This document shows, piece by piece, positions 50,033-63,191 of a stretch of DNA of 64,000 nt. The translations under genes and the position numbers were made by a program. Below the pieces are notes generated by a model that saw only the letters and a program-made list of their open reading frames with translations, did no database searches and had not been told where the DNA came from. Position 1 is the stretch's first letter, and each line of letters begins with the position of its first letter. The DNA comes from Anthopleura xanthogrammica (Eukaryota; Cnidaria; Anthozoa; Actiniaria; Actiniidae), in contig CAXHSA010000074.1 of assembly GCA_964019055.1 (NCBI GenBank), positions 1-64,000 of the forward strand, read 5' to 3'.

Positions 50033-50690
50033 GCTCTCAAAACCAGGTTTTTCGCTGACGGCGTGACCTGTTGGCTGAAACCCCCACTTTTTGCTCATGA
50101 AAATACCTCTTGAGATAAAACCACGACTTTTTGGCGAAAAAAAATGGGGTTTTGGCTGAGTAAAGGTGCTTTTTGGTCCAAAAAACTGTTTTTTGCTGAG
50201 AAAATTTGAAATTTGCTGAGAATTTTCTTTTGCTCAAAACACCACGTTTTCACTGCTAAACGCAAGTTTTGGACGAGAAAAGCACATTTTAGGTGTCCAA
50301 AACACTGTTTTGCTGGGAAAAAAAGCTTTTTAGCCCAAAAAACTGAAAAATGGCCATTTTGGCTCTCAAAACCAGGTTTTTCGCTGACGGCGTGACCTGT
50401 TGGCTGAAACCCCCACTTTTTGCTCATGAAAATACCTCTTGAGATAAAACCACGACTTTTTGGCGAAAAAAAATGGGGTTTTGGCTGAGTAAAGGTGCTT
50501 TTTGGTCCAAAAAACTGTTTTTTGCTGAGAAAATTTGAAATTTGCTGAGAATTTTCTTTTGCTCAAAACACCACGTTTTCACTGCTAAACGCAAGTTTTG
50601 GACGAGAAAAGCACATTTTAGGTGTCCAAAACACTGTTTTGCTGGGAAAAAAAGCTTTTTAGCCCAAAAAACTGAAAAATGGCCATTTTG
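50033..50690. repeat. Adjacent duplicate with ATAAAACCACGAC
   Basis: Monomers 153 and 154 share GATAAAACCACG and GCTGGGAAAAAAAGC. The pair of changes recurs together at 53324-53652 and 57599-57927, and the first change alone at 60889-61217. A single founder variant appears to have spread over about 11 kb. Confidence 0.78.
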
Positions 50691-52335
50691 GCTCTCAAAA
50701 CCAGGTTTTTCGCTGACGGCGTGACCTGTTGGCTGAAACCCCCACTTTTTGCTCATGAAAATACCTCTTGAGATAAAAACACGACTTTTTGGCGAAAAAA
50801 AATGGGGTTTTGGCTGAGTAAAGGTGCTTTTTGGTCCAAAAAACTGTTTTTTGCTGAGAAAATTTGAAATTTGCTGAGAATTTTCTTTTGCTCAAAACAC
50901 CACGTTTTCACTGCTAAACGCAAGTTTTGGACGAGAAAAGCACATTTTAGGTGTCCAAAACACTGTTTTGCTGGAAAAAAAAGCTTTTTAGCCCAAAAAA
51001 CTGAAAAATGGCCATTTTGGCTCTCAAAACCAGGTTTTTCACTGACGGCGTGACCTGTTGGCTGAAACCCCCACTTTTTGCTCATGAAAATACCTCTTGA
51101 GATAAAAACACGACTTTTTGGCGAAAAAAAATGGGGTTTTGGCTGAGTAAAGGTGCTTTTTGGTCCAAAAAACTGTTTTTTGCTGAGAAAATTTGAAATT
51201 TGCTGAGAATTTTCTTTTGCTCAAAACACCACGTTTTCACTGCTCAACGCAAGTTTTGGACGAGAAAAGCACATTTTAGGTGTCCAAAACACTGTTTTGC
51301 TGGAAAAAAAAGCTTTTTAGCCCAAAAAACTGAAAAATGGCCATTTTGGCTCTCAAAACCAGGTTTTTCGCTGACGGCGTGACCTGTTGGCTGAAACCCC
51401 CACTTTTTGCTCATGAAAATACCTCTTGAGATAAAAACACGACTTTTTGGCGAAAAAAAATGGGGTTTTGGCTGAGTAAAGGTGCTTTTTGGTCCAAAAA
51501 ACTGTTTTTTGCTGAGAAAATTTGAAATTTGCTGAGAATTTTCTTTTGCTCAAAACACCACGTTTTCACTGCTCAACGCAAGTTTTGGACGAGAAAAGCA
51601 CATTTTAGGTGTCCAAAACACTGTTTTGCTGGAAAAAAAAGCTTTTTAGCCCAAAAAACTGAAAAATGGCCATTTTGGCTCTCAAAACCAGGTTTTTCGC
51701 TGACGGCGTGACCTGTTGGCTGAAACCCCCACTTTTTGCTCATGAAAATACCTCTTGAGATAAAAACACGACTTTTTGGCGAAAAAAAATGGGGTTTTGG
51801 CTGAGTAAAGGTGCTTTTTGGTCCAAAAAACTGTTTTTTGCTGAGAAAATTTGAAATTTGCTGAGAATTTTCTTTTGCTCAAAACACCACGTTTTCACTG
51901 CTCAACGCAAGTTTTGGACGAGAAAAGCACATTTTAGGTGTCCAAAACACTGTTTTGCTGGAAAAAAAAGCTTTTTAGCCCAAAAAACTGAAAAATGGCC
52001 ATTTTGGCTCTCAAAACCAGGTTTTTCGCTGACGGCGTGACCTGTTGGCTGAAACCCCCACTTTTTGCTCATGAAAATACCTCTTGAGATAAAAACACGA
52101 CTTTTTGGCGAAAAAAAATGGGGTTTTGGCTGAGTAAAGGTGCTTTTTGGTCCAAAAAACTGTTTTTTGCTGAGAAAATTTGAAATTTGCTGAGAATTTT
52201 CTTTTGCTCAAAACACCACGTTTTCACTGCTAAACGCAAGTTTTGGACGAGAAAAGCACATTTTAGGTGTCCAAAACACTGTTTTGCTGGAAAAAAAAGC
52301 TTTTTAGCCCAAAAAACTGAAAAATGGCCATTTTG

Positions 52336-52994
52336 GCTCTCAAAACCAGGTTTTTCGCTGACGGCGTGACCTGTTGGCTGAAACCCCAACTTTTTGCTCA
52401 TGAAAATACCTCTTGAGATAAAAACACGACTTTTTGGCGAAAAAAAATGGGGTTTTGGCTGAGTAAAGGTGCTTTTTGGTCCAAAAAACTGTTTTTTGCT
52501 GAGAAAATTTGAAATTTGCTGAGAATTTTCTTTTGCTCAAAACACCACGTTTTCACTGCTAAACGCAAGTTTTGGACGAGAAAAGCACATTTTAGGTGTC
52601 CAAAACACTGTTTTGCTGGAAAAAAAAAGCTTTTTAGCCCAAAAAACTGAAAAATGGCCATTTTGGCTCTCAAAACCAGGTCTTTCGCTGACGGCGTGAC
52701 CTGTTGGCTGAAACCCCCACTTTTTGCTCATGAAAATACCTCTTGAGATAAAAACACGACTTTTTGGCGAAAAAAAATGGGGTTTTGGCTGAGTAAAGGT
52801 GCTTTTTGGTCCAAAAAACTGTTTTTTGCTGAGAAAATTTGAAATTTGCTGAGAATTTTCTTTTGCTCAAAACACCACGTTTTCACTGCTAAACGCAAGT
52901 TTTGGACGAGAAAAGCACATTTTAGGTGTCCAAAACACTGTTTTGCTGGAAAAAAAAGCTTTTTAGCCCAAAAAACTGAAAAATGGCCATTTTG
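52336..52994. repeat. Block Y, copy 2
   Basis: Monomers 160-161 repeat the nine-base A-run and CCAGGTCTTTCGC markers of block Y copy 1. The monomer starting 52336 has a private GAAACCCCAACTTT. The downstream monomer starting 53324 has ATAAAACCACGAC, matching the order in copy 1. Confidence 0.7.
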
Positions 52995-55297
52995 GCTCTC
53001 AAAACCAGGTTTTTCGCTGACGGCGTGACCTGTTGGCTGAAACCCCCACTTTTTGCTCATGAAAATACCTCTTGAGATAAAAACACGACTTTTTGGCGAA
53101 AAAAAATGGGGTTTTGGCTGAGTAAAGGTGCTTTTTGGTCCAAAAAACTGTTTTTTGCTGAGAAAATTTGAAATTTGCTGAGAATTTTCTTTTGCTCAAA
53201 ACACCACGTTTTCACTGCTAAACGCAAGTTTTGGACGAGAAAAGCACATTTTAGGTGTCCAAAACACTGTTTTGCTGGAAAAAAAAGCTTTTTAGCCCAA
53301 AAAACTGAAAAATGGCCATTTTGGCTCTCAAAACCAGGTTTTTCGCTGACGGCGTGACCTGTTGGCTGAAACCCCCACTTTTTGCTCATGAAAATACCTC
53401 TTGAGATAAAACCACGACTTTTTGGCGAAAAAAAATGGGGTTTTGGCTGAGTAAAGGTGCTTTTTGGTCCAAAAAACTGTTTTTTGCTGAGAAAATTTGA
53501 AATTTGCTGAGAATTTTCTTTTGCTCAAAACACCACGTTTTCACTGCTAAACGCAAGTTTTGGACGAGAAAAGCACATTTTAGGTGTCCAAAACACTGTT
53601 TTGCTGGGAAAAAAAGCTTTTTAGCCCAAAAAACTGAAAAATGGCCATTTTGGCTCTCAAAACCAGGTTTTTCGCTGACGGCGTGACCTGTTGGCTGAAA
53701 CCCCCACTTTTTGCTCATGAAAATACCTCTTGAGATAAAAACACGACTTTTTGGCGAAAAAAAATGGGGTTTTGGCTGAGTAAAGGTGCTTTTTGGTCCA
53801 AAAAACTGTTTTTTGCTGAGAAAATTTGAAATTTGCTGAGAATTTTCTTTTGCTCAAAACACCACGTTTTCACTGCTCAACGCAAGTTTTGGACGAGAAA
53901 AGCACATTTTAGGTGTCCAAAACACTGTTTTGCTGGAAAAAAAAGCTTTTTAGCCCAAAAAACTGAAAAATGGCCATTTTGGCTCTCAAAACCAGGTTTT
54001 TCGCTGACGGCGTGACCTGTTGGCTGAAACCCCCACTTTTTGCTCATGAAAATACCTCTTGAGATAAAAACACGACTTTTTGGCGAAAAAAAATGGGGTT
54101 TTGGCTGAGTAAAGGTGCTTTTTGGTCCAAAAAACTGTTTTTTGCTGAGAAAATTTGAAATTTGCTGAGAATTTTCTTTTGCTCAAAACACCACGTTTTC
54201 ACTGCTCAACGCAAGTTTTGGACGAGAAAAGCACATTTTAGGTGTCCAAAACACTGTTTTGCTGGAAAAAAAAGCTTTTTAGCCCAAAAAGCTGAAAAAT
54301 GGCCATTTTGGCTCTCAAAACCAGGTTTTTCGCTGACGGCGTGACCTGTTGGCTGAAACCCCCACTTTTTGCTCATGAAAATACCTCTTGAGATAAAAAC
54401 ACGACTTTTTGGCGAAAAAAAATGGGGTTTTGGCTGAGTAAAGGTGCTTTTTGGTCCAAAAAACTGTTTTTTGCTGAGAAAATTTGAAATTTGCTGAGAA
54501 TTTTCTTTTGCTCAAAACACCACGTTTTCACTGCTCAACGCAAGTTTTGGACGAGAAAAGCACATTTTAGGTGTCCAAAACACTGTTTTGCTGGAAAAAA
54601 AAGCTTTTTAGCCCAAAAAACTGAAAAATGGCCATTTTGGCTCTCAAAACCAGGTTTTTCGCTGACGGCGTGACCTGTTGGCTGAAACCCCCACTTTTTG
54701 CTCATGAAAATACCTCTTGAGATAAAAACACGACTTTTTGGCGAAAAAAAATGGGGTTTTGGCTGAGTAAAGGTGCTTTTTGGTCCAAAAAACTGTTTTT
54801 TGCTGAGAAAATTTGAAATTTGCTGAGAATTTTCTTTTGCTCAAAACACCACGTTTTCACTGCTCAACGCAAGTTTTGGACGAGAAAAGCACATTTTAGG
54901 TGTCCAAAACACTGTTTTGCTGGAAAAAAAAGCTTTTTAGCCCAAAAAACTGAAAAATGGCCATTTTGGCTCTCAAAACCAGGTTTTTCGCTGACGGCGT
55001 GACCTGTTGGCTGAAACCCCCACTTTTTGCTCATGAAAATACCTCTTGAGATAAAAACACGACTTTTTGGCGAAAAAAAATGGGGTTTTGGCTGAGTAAA
55101 GGTGCTTTTTGGTCCAAAAAACTGTTTTTTGCTGAGAAAATTTGAAATTTGCTGAGAATTTTCTTTTGCTCAAAACACCACGTTTTCACTGCTCAACGCA
55201 AGTTTTGGACGAGAAAAGCACATTTTAGGTGTCCAAAACACTGTTTTGCTGGAAAAAAAAGCTTTTTAGCCCAAAAAACTGAAAAATGGCCATTTTG

Positions 55298-55955
55298 GCT
55301 GTCAAAACCAGGTTTTTCGCTGACGGCGTGACCTGTTGGCTGAAACCCCCACTTTTTGCTCATGAAAATACCTCTTGAGATAAAAACACGACTTTTTGGC
55401 GAAAAAAAAAGGGGTTTTGGCTGAGTAAAGGTGCTTTTTGGTCCAAAAAACTGTTTTTTGCTGAGAAAATTTGAAATTTGCTGAGAATTTTCTTTTGCTC
55501 AAAACACCACGTTTTAACTGCTAAACGCAAGTTTTGGACGAGAAAAGCACATTTTAGGTGTCCAAAACACTGTTTTGCTGGAAAAAAAAGCTTTTTAGCC
55601 CAAAAAACTGAAAAATGGCCATTTTGGCTCTCAAAACCAGGTTTTTCGCTGACGGCGTGACCTGTTGGCTGAAACCCCCACTTTTTGCTCATGAAAATAC
55701 CTCTTGAGATAAAAACACGACTTTTTGGCGAAAAAAAATGGGGTTTTGGCTGAGTAAAGGTGCTTTTTGGTCCAAAAAACTGTTTTTTGCTGAGAAAATT
55801 TGAAATTTGCTGAGAATTTTCTTTTGCTCAAAACACCACGTTTTAACTGCTAAACGCAAGTTTTGGACGAGAAAAGCACATTTTAGGTGTCCAAAACACT
55901 GTTTTGCTGGAAAAAAAAGCTTTTTAGCCCAAAAAACTGAAAAATGGCCATTTTG
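55298..55955. repeat. Adjacent duplicate with CGTTTTAACTGC
   Basis: Monomers 169 and 170 share CACGTTTTAACTGC (C to A), found nowhere else I examined. Only the first has GCGAAAAAAAAAGGGG (T to A), which reappears in monomers starting 56613 and 56942. Confidence 0.75.
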
Positions 55956-56284
55956 GCTCTCAAAACCAGGTTTTTCGCTGACGGCGTGACCTGTTGGCTG
56001 AAACCCCCACTTTTTGCTCATGAAAATACCTCTTGAGATAAAAACACGACTTTTTGGCGAAAAAAAATGGGGTTTTGGCTGAGTAAAGGTGCTTTTTGGT
56101 CCAAAAAACTGTTTTTTGCTGAGAAAATTTGAAATTTGCTGAGAATTTTCTTTTGCTCAAAACACCACGTTTTCACTGCTAAACGCAAGTTTTGGACGAG
56201 AAAAGCACATTTTAGGTGTCCAAAACACTGTTTTGCTGGAAAAAAAAGCTTTTTAGCCCAAAAAACTGAAAAATGGCCATTTTG

Positions 56285-56612
56285 GCTCTCAAAACCAGGT
56301 TTTTCGCTGACGGCGTGACCTGTTGGCTGAAACCCCCACTTTTTGCTCATGAAAATACCTCTTGAGATAAAAACACGACTTTTTGGCGAAAAAAAATGGG
56401 GTTTGGCTGAGTAAAGGTGCTTTTTGGTCCAAAAAACTGTTTTTTGCTGAGAAAATTTGAAATTTGCTGAGAATTTTCTTTTGCTCAAAACACCACGTTT
56501 TCACTGCTCAACGCAAGTTTTGGACGAGAAAAGCACATTTTAGGTGTCCAAAACACTGTTTTGCTGGAAAAAAAAGCTTTTTAGCCCAAAAAACTGAAAA
56601 ATGGCCATTTTG
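56285..56612. repeat. 328-bp monomer with ATGGGGTTTGGC, first of two
   Basis: One T is missing from GGGGTTTTGG. The same deletion on the same class-C background occurs at 59902-60229, 3617 bp (eleven monomers) away. The second copy additionally reads GACCTGATGGC near 59940. Confidence 0.72.
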
Positions 56613-57927
56613 GCTCTCAAAACCAGGTTTTTCGCTGACGGCGTGACCTGTTGGCTGAAACCCCCACTTTTTGCTCATGAAAATACCTCTTGAGATAAAA
56701 ACACGACTTTTTGGCGAAAAAAAAAGGGGTTTTGGCTGAGTAAAGGTGCTTTTTGGTCCAAAAAACTGTTTTTTGCTGAGAAAATTTGAAATTTGCTGAG
56801 AATTTTCTTTTGCTCAAAACACCACGTTTTCACTGCTCAACGCAAGTTTTGGACGAGAAAAGCACATTTTAGGTGTCCAAAACACTGTTTTGCTGGAAAA
56901 AAAAGCTTTTTAGCCCAAAAAACTGAAAAATGGCCATTTTGGCTCTCAAAACCAGGTTTTTCGCTGACGGCGTGACCTGTTGGCTGAAACCCCCACTTTT
57001 TGCTCATGAAAATACCTCTTGAGATAAAAACACGACTTTTTGGCGAAAAAAAAAGGGGTTTTGGCTGAGTAAAGGTGCTTTTTGGTCCAAAAAACTGTTT
57101 TTTGCTGAGAAAATTTGAAATTTGCTGAGAATTTTCTTTTGCTCAAAACACCACGTTTTCACTGCTAAACGCAAGTTTTGGACGAGAAAAGCACATTTTA
57201 GGTGTCCAAAACACTGTTTTGCTGGAAAAAAAGCTTTTTAGCCCAAAAAACTGAAAAATGGCCATTTTGGCTCTCAAAACCAGGTTTTTCGCTGACGGCG
57301 TGACCTGTTGGCTGAAACCCCCACTTTTTGCTCATGAAAATACCTCTTGAGATAAAAACACGACTTTTTGGCGAAAAAAAATGGGGTTTTGGCTGAGTAA
57401 AGGTGCTTTTTGGTCCAAAAAACTGTTTTTTGCTGAGAAAATTTGAAATTTGCTGAGAATTTTCTTTTGCTCAAAACACCACGTTTTCACTGCTAAACGC
57501 AAGTTTTGGACGAGAAAAGCACATTTTAGGTGTCCAAAACACTGTTTTGCTGGAAAAAAAAGCTTTTTAGCCCAAAAAACTGAAAAATGGCCATTTTGGC
57601 TCTCAAAACCAGGTTTTTCGCTGACGGCGTGACCTGTTGGCTGAAACCCCCACTTTTTGCTCATGAAAATACCTCTTGAGATAAAACCACGACTTTTTGG
57701 CGAAAAAAAATGGGGTTTTGGCTGAGTAAAGGTGCTTTTTGGTCCAAAAAACTGTTTTTTGCTGAGAAAATTTGAAATTTGCTGAGAATTTTCTTTTGCT
57801 CAAAACACCACGTTTTCACTGCTAAACGCAAGTTTTGGACGAGAAAAGCACATTTTAGGTGTCCAAAACACTGTTTTGCTGGGAAAAAAAGCTTTTTAGC
57901 CCAAACAACTGAAAAATTGCCATTTTG

Positions 57928-60229
57928 GCTCTCAAAACCAGGTTTTTCGCTGACGGCGTGACCTGTTGGCTGAAACCCCCACTTTTTGCTCATGAAAATA
58001 CCTCTTGAGATAAAAACACGACTTTTTGGCGAAAAAAAATGGGGTTTTGGCTGAGTAAAGGTGCTTTTTGGTCCAAAAAACTGTTTTTTGCTGAGAAAAT
58101 TTGAAATTTGCTGAGAATTTTCTTTTGCTCAAAACACCACGTTTTCACTGCTCAACGCAAGTTTTGGACGAGAAAAGCACATTTTAGGTGTCCAAAACAC
58201 TGTTTTGCTGGAAAAAAAAGCTTTTTAGCCCAAAAAACTGAAAAATGGCCATTTTGGCTCTCAAAACCAGGTTTTTCGCTGACGGCGTGACCTGTTGGCT
58301 GAAACCCCCACTTTTTGCTCATGAAAATACCTCTTGAGATAAAAACACGACTTTTTGGCGAAAAAAAATGGGGTTTTGGCTGAGTAAAGGTGCTTTTTGG
58401 TCCAAAAAACTGTTTTTTGCTGAGAAAATTTGAAATTTGCTGAGAATTTTCTTTTGCTCAAAACACCACGTTTTCACTGCTCAACGCAAGTTTTGGACGA
58501 GAAAAGCACATTTTAGGTGTCCAAAACACTGTTTTGCTGGAAAAAAAAGCTTTTTAGCCCAAAAAACTGAAAAATGGCCATTTTGGCTCTCAAAACCAGG
58601 TTTTTCGCTGATGGCGTGACCTGTTGGCTGAAACCCCCACTTTTTGCTCATGAAAATACCTCTTGAGATAAAAACACGACTTTTTGGCGAAAAAAAATGG
58701 GGTTTTGGCTGAGTAAAGGTGCTTTTTGGTCCAAAAAACTGTTTTTTGCTGAGAAAATTTGAAATTTGCTGAGAATTTTCTTTTGCTCAAAACACCACGT
58801 TTTCACTGCTCAACGCAAGTTTTGGACGAGAAAAGCACATTTTAGGTGTCCAAAACACTGTTTTGCTGGAAAAAAAAGCTTTTTAGCCCAAAAAACTGAA
58901 AAATGGCCATTTTGGCTCTCAAAACCAGGTTTTTCGCTGACGGCGTGACCTGTTGGCTGAAACCCCCACTTTTTGCTCATGAAAATACCTCTTGAGATAA
59001 AAACACGACTTTTTGGCGAAAAAAAATGGGGTTTTGGCTGAGTAAAGGTGCTTTTTGGTCCAAAAAACTGTTTTTTGCTGAGAAAATTTGAAATTTGCTT
59101 AGAATTTTCTTTTGCTCAAAACACCACGTTTTCACTGCTCAACGCAAGTTTTGGACGAGAAAAGCACATTTTAGGTGTCCAAAACACTGTTTTGCTGGAA
59201 AAAAAAGCTTTTTAGCCCAAAAAACTGAAAAATGGCCATTGTGGCTCTCAAAACCAGGTTTTTCGCTGACGGCGTGACCTGTTGGCTGAAACCCCCACTT
59301 TTTGCTCATGAAAATACCTCTTGAGATAAAAACACGACTTTTTGGCGAAAAAAAATGGGGTTTTGGCTGAGTAAAGGTGCTTTTTGGTCCAAAAAACTGT
59401 TTTTTGCTGAGAAAATTTGAAATTTGCTGAGAATTTTCTTTTGCTCAAAACACCACGTTTTCACTGCTCAACGCAAGTTTTGGACGAGAAAAGCACATTT
59501 TAGGTGTCCAAAACACTGTTTTGCTGGAAAAAAAAGCTTTTTAGCCCAAAAAACTGAAAAATGGCCATTTTGGCTCTCAAAACCAGGTTTTTCGCTGACG
59601 GCGTGACCTGTTGGCTGAAACCCCCACTTTTTGCTCATGAAAATACCTCTTGAGATAAAAACACGACTTTTTGGCGAAAAAAAATGGGGTTTTGGCTGAG
59701 TAAAGGTGCTTTTTGGTCCAAAAAACTGTTTTTTGCTGAGAAAATTTGAAATTTGCTGAGAATTTTCTTTTGCTCAAAACACCACGTTTTCACTGCTCAA
59801 CGCAAGTTTTGGACGAGAAAAGCACATTTTAGGTGTCCAAAACACTGTTTTGCTGGAAAAAAAAGCTTTTTAGCCCAAAAAACTGAAAAATGGCCATTTT
59901 GGCTCTCAAAACCAGGTTTTTCGCTGACGGCGTGACCTGATGGCTGAAACCCCCACTTTTTGCTCATGAAAATACCTCTTGAGATAAAAACACGACTTTT
60001 TGGCGAAAAAAAATGGGGTTTGGCTGAGTAAAGGTGCTTTTTGGTCCAAAAAACTGTTTTTTGCTGAGAAAATTTGAAATTTGCTGAGAATTTTCTTTTG
60101 CTCAAAACACCACGTTTTCACTGCTCAACGCAAGTTTTGGACGAGAAAAGCACATTTTAGGTGTCCAAAACACTGTTTTGCTGGAAAAAAAAGCTTTTTA
60201 GCCCAAAAAACTGAAAAATGGCCATTTTG
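57928..60229. repeat. Run of class-C monomers (monomers 177-183)
   Basis: Seven consecutive monomers have TGCTCAACGC, as in the run at the left edge (1-2303). Scattered private substitutions include GATGGCG near 58610, TTTGCTTAGAA near 59100 and CCATTGTGG near 59237. The density of private changes looks higher here than in the class-A run at 30-32 kb, which would fit an older amplification. Confidence 0.65.
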
Positions 60230-61875
60230 GCTCTCAAAACCAGGTTTTTCGCTGACGGCGTGACCTGTTGGCTGAAACCCCCACTTTTTGCTCATGAAAA
60301 TACCTCTTGAGATAAAAACACGACTTTTTGGCGAAAAAAAATGGGGTTTTGGCTGAGTAAAGGTGCTTTTTGGTCCAAAAAACTGTTTTTTGCTGAGAAA
60401 ATTTGAAATTTGCTGAGAATTTTCTTTTGCTCAAAACACCACGTTTTCACTGCTAAACGCAAGTTTTGGACGAGAAAAGCACATTTTAGGTGTCCAAAAC
60501 ACTGTTTTGCTGGAAAAAAAAAGCTTTTTAGCCCAAAAAACTGAAAAATGGCCATTTTGGCTCTCAAAACCAGGTTTTTCGCTGACGGCGTGACCTGTTG
60601 GCTGAAACCCCCACTTTTTGCTCATGAAAATACCTCTTGAGATAAAAACACGACTTTTTGGCGAAAAAAAATGGGGTTTTGGCTGAGTAAAGGTGCTTTT
60701 TGGTCCAAAAAACTGTTTTTTGCTGAGAAAATTTGAAATTTGCTGAGAATTTTCTTTTGCTCAAAACACCACGTTTTCACTGCTCAACGCAAGTTTTGGA
60801 CGAGAAAAGCACATTTTAGGTGTCCAAAACACTGTTTTGCTGGAAAAAAAAGCTTTTTAGCCCAAAAAACTGAAAAATGGCCATTTTGGCTCTCAAAACC
60901 AGGTTTTTCGCTGACGGCGTGACCTGTTGGCTGAAACCCCCACTTTTTGCTCATGAAAATACCTCTTGAGATAAAACCACGACTTTTTGGCGAAAAAAAA
61001 TGGGGTTTTGGCTGAGTAAAGGTGCTTTTTGGTCCAAAAAACTGTTTTTTGCTGAGAAAATTTGAAATTTGCTGAGAATTTTCTTTTGCTCAAAACACCA
61101 CGTTTTCACTGCTAAACGCAAGTTTTGGACGAGAAAAGCACATTTTAGGTGTCCAAAACACTGTTTTGCTGGAAAAAAAAGCTTTTTAGCCCAAAAAGCT
61201 GAAAAATGGCCATTTTGGCTCTCAAAACCAGGTTTTTCGCTGACGGCGTGACCTGTTGGCTGAAACCCCCACTTTTTGCTCATGAAAATACCTCTTGAGA
61301 TAAAAACACGACTTTTTGGCGAACAAAAATGGGGTTTTGGCTGAGTAAAGGTGCTTTTTGGTCCAAAAAACTGTTTTTTGCTGAGAAAATTTGAAATTTG
61401 CTGAGAATTTTCTTTTGCTCAAAACACCACGTTTTCACTGCTAAACGCAAGTTTTGGACGAGAAAAGCACATTTTAGGTGTCCAAAACACTGTTTTGCTG
61501 GAAAAAAAAGCTTTTTAGCCCAAAAAACTGAAAAATGGCCATTTTGGCTCTCAAAACCAGGTTTTTCGCTGACGGCGTGACCTGTTGGCTGAAACCCCCA
61601 CTTTTTGCTCATGAAAATACCTCTTGAGATAAAAACACGACTTTTTGGCGAAAAAAAATGGGGTTTTGGCTGAGTAAAGGTGCTTTTTGGTCCAAAAAAC
61701 TGTTTTTTGCTGAGAAAATTTGAAATTTGCTGAGAATTTTCTTTTGCTCAAAACACCACGTTTTCACTGCTAAACGCAAGTTTTGGACGAGAAAAGCACA
61801 TTTTAGGTGTCCAAAACACTGTTTTGCTGGAAAAAAAAGCTTTTTAGCCCAAAAAACTGAAAAATGGCCATTTTG

Positions 61876-63191
61876 GCTCTCAAAACCAGGTTTTTCGCTG
61901 ACGGCGTGACCTGTTGGCTGAAACCCCCACTTTTTGCTCATGAAAATACCTCTTGAGATAAAAACACGACTTTTTGGCGAAAAAAAATGGGGTTTTGGCT
62001 GAGTAAAGGTGCTTTTTGGTCCAAAAAACTGTTTTTTGCTGAGAAAATTTGAAATTTGCTGAGAATTTTCTTTTGCTCAAGACACCACGTTTTCACTGCT
62101 AAACGCAAGTTTTGGACGAGAAAAGCACATTTTAGGTGTCCAAAACACTGTTTTGCTGGAAAAAAAAGCTTTTTAGCCCAAAAAACTGAAAAATGGCCAT
62201 TTTGGCTCTCAAAACCAGGTTTTTCGCTGACGGCGTGACCTGTTGGCTGAAACCCCCACTTTTTGCTCATGAAAATACCTCTTGAGATAAAAACACGACT
62301 TTTTGGCGAAAAAAAATGGGGTTTTGGCTGAGTAAAGGTGCTTTTTGGTCCAAAAAACTGTTTTTTGCTGAGAAAATTTGAAATTTGCTGAGAATTTTCT
62401 TTTGCTCAAAACACCACGTTTTCACTGCTAAACGCAAGTTTTGGACGAGAAAAGCACATTTTAGGTGTCCAAAACACTGTTTTGCTGGAAAAAAAAGCTT
62501 TTTAGCCCAAAAAACTGAAAAATGGCCATTTTGGCTCTCAAAACCAGGTTTTTCGCTGACGGCGTGACCTGTTGGCTGAAACCCCCACTTTTTGCTCATG
62601 AAAATACCTCTTGAGATAAAAACACGACTTTTTGGCGAAAAAAAATGGGGTTTTGGCTGAGTAAAGGTGCTTTTTGGTCCAAAAAACTGTTTTTTGCTGA
62701 GAAAATTTGAAATTTGCTGAGAATTTTCTTTTGCTCAAGACACCACGTTTTCACTGCTAAACGCAAGTTTTGGACGAGAAAAGCACATTTTAGGTGTCCA
62801 AAACACTGTTTTGCTGGAAAAAAAAGCTTTTTAGCCCAAAAAACTGAAAAATGGCCATTTTGGCTCTCAAAACCAGGTTTTTCGCTGACGGCGTGACCTG
62901 TTGGCTGAAACCCCCACTTTTTGCTCATGAAAATACCTCTTGAGATAAAAACACGACTTTTTGGCGAAAAAAAATGGGGTTTTGGCTGAGTAAAGGTGCT
63001 TTTTGGTCCAAAAAACTGTTTTTTGCTGAGAAAATTTGAAATTTGCTGAGAATTTTCTTTTGCTCAAAACACCACGTTTTCACTGCTCAACGCAAGTTTT
63101 GGACGAGAAAAGCACATTTTAGGTGTCCAAAACACTGTTTTGCTGGAAAAAAAAGCTTTTTAGCCCAAAAAACTGAAAAATGGCCATTTTG
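61876..63191. repeat. Alternating CTCAAGACACC monomers near right edge
   Basis: Monomers starting 61876 and 62534 carry CTCAAGACACC and are exactly 658 bp apart, with an ordinary class-A unit between. A third lies in the monomer starting 63522 and a fourth far upstream near 46943. This is a local dimer expansion of the same marker. Confidence 0.72.
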
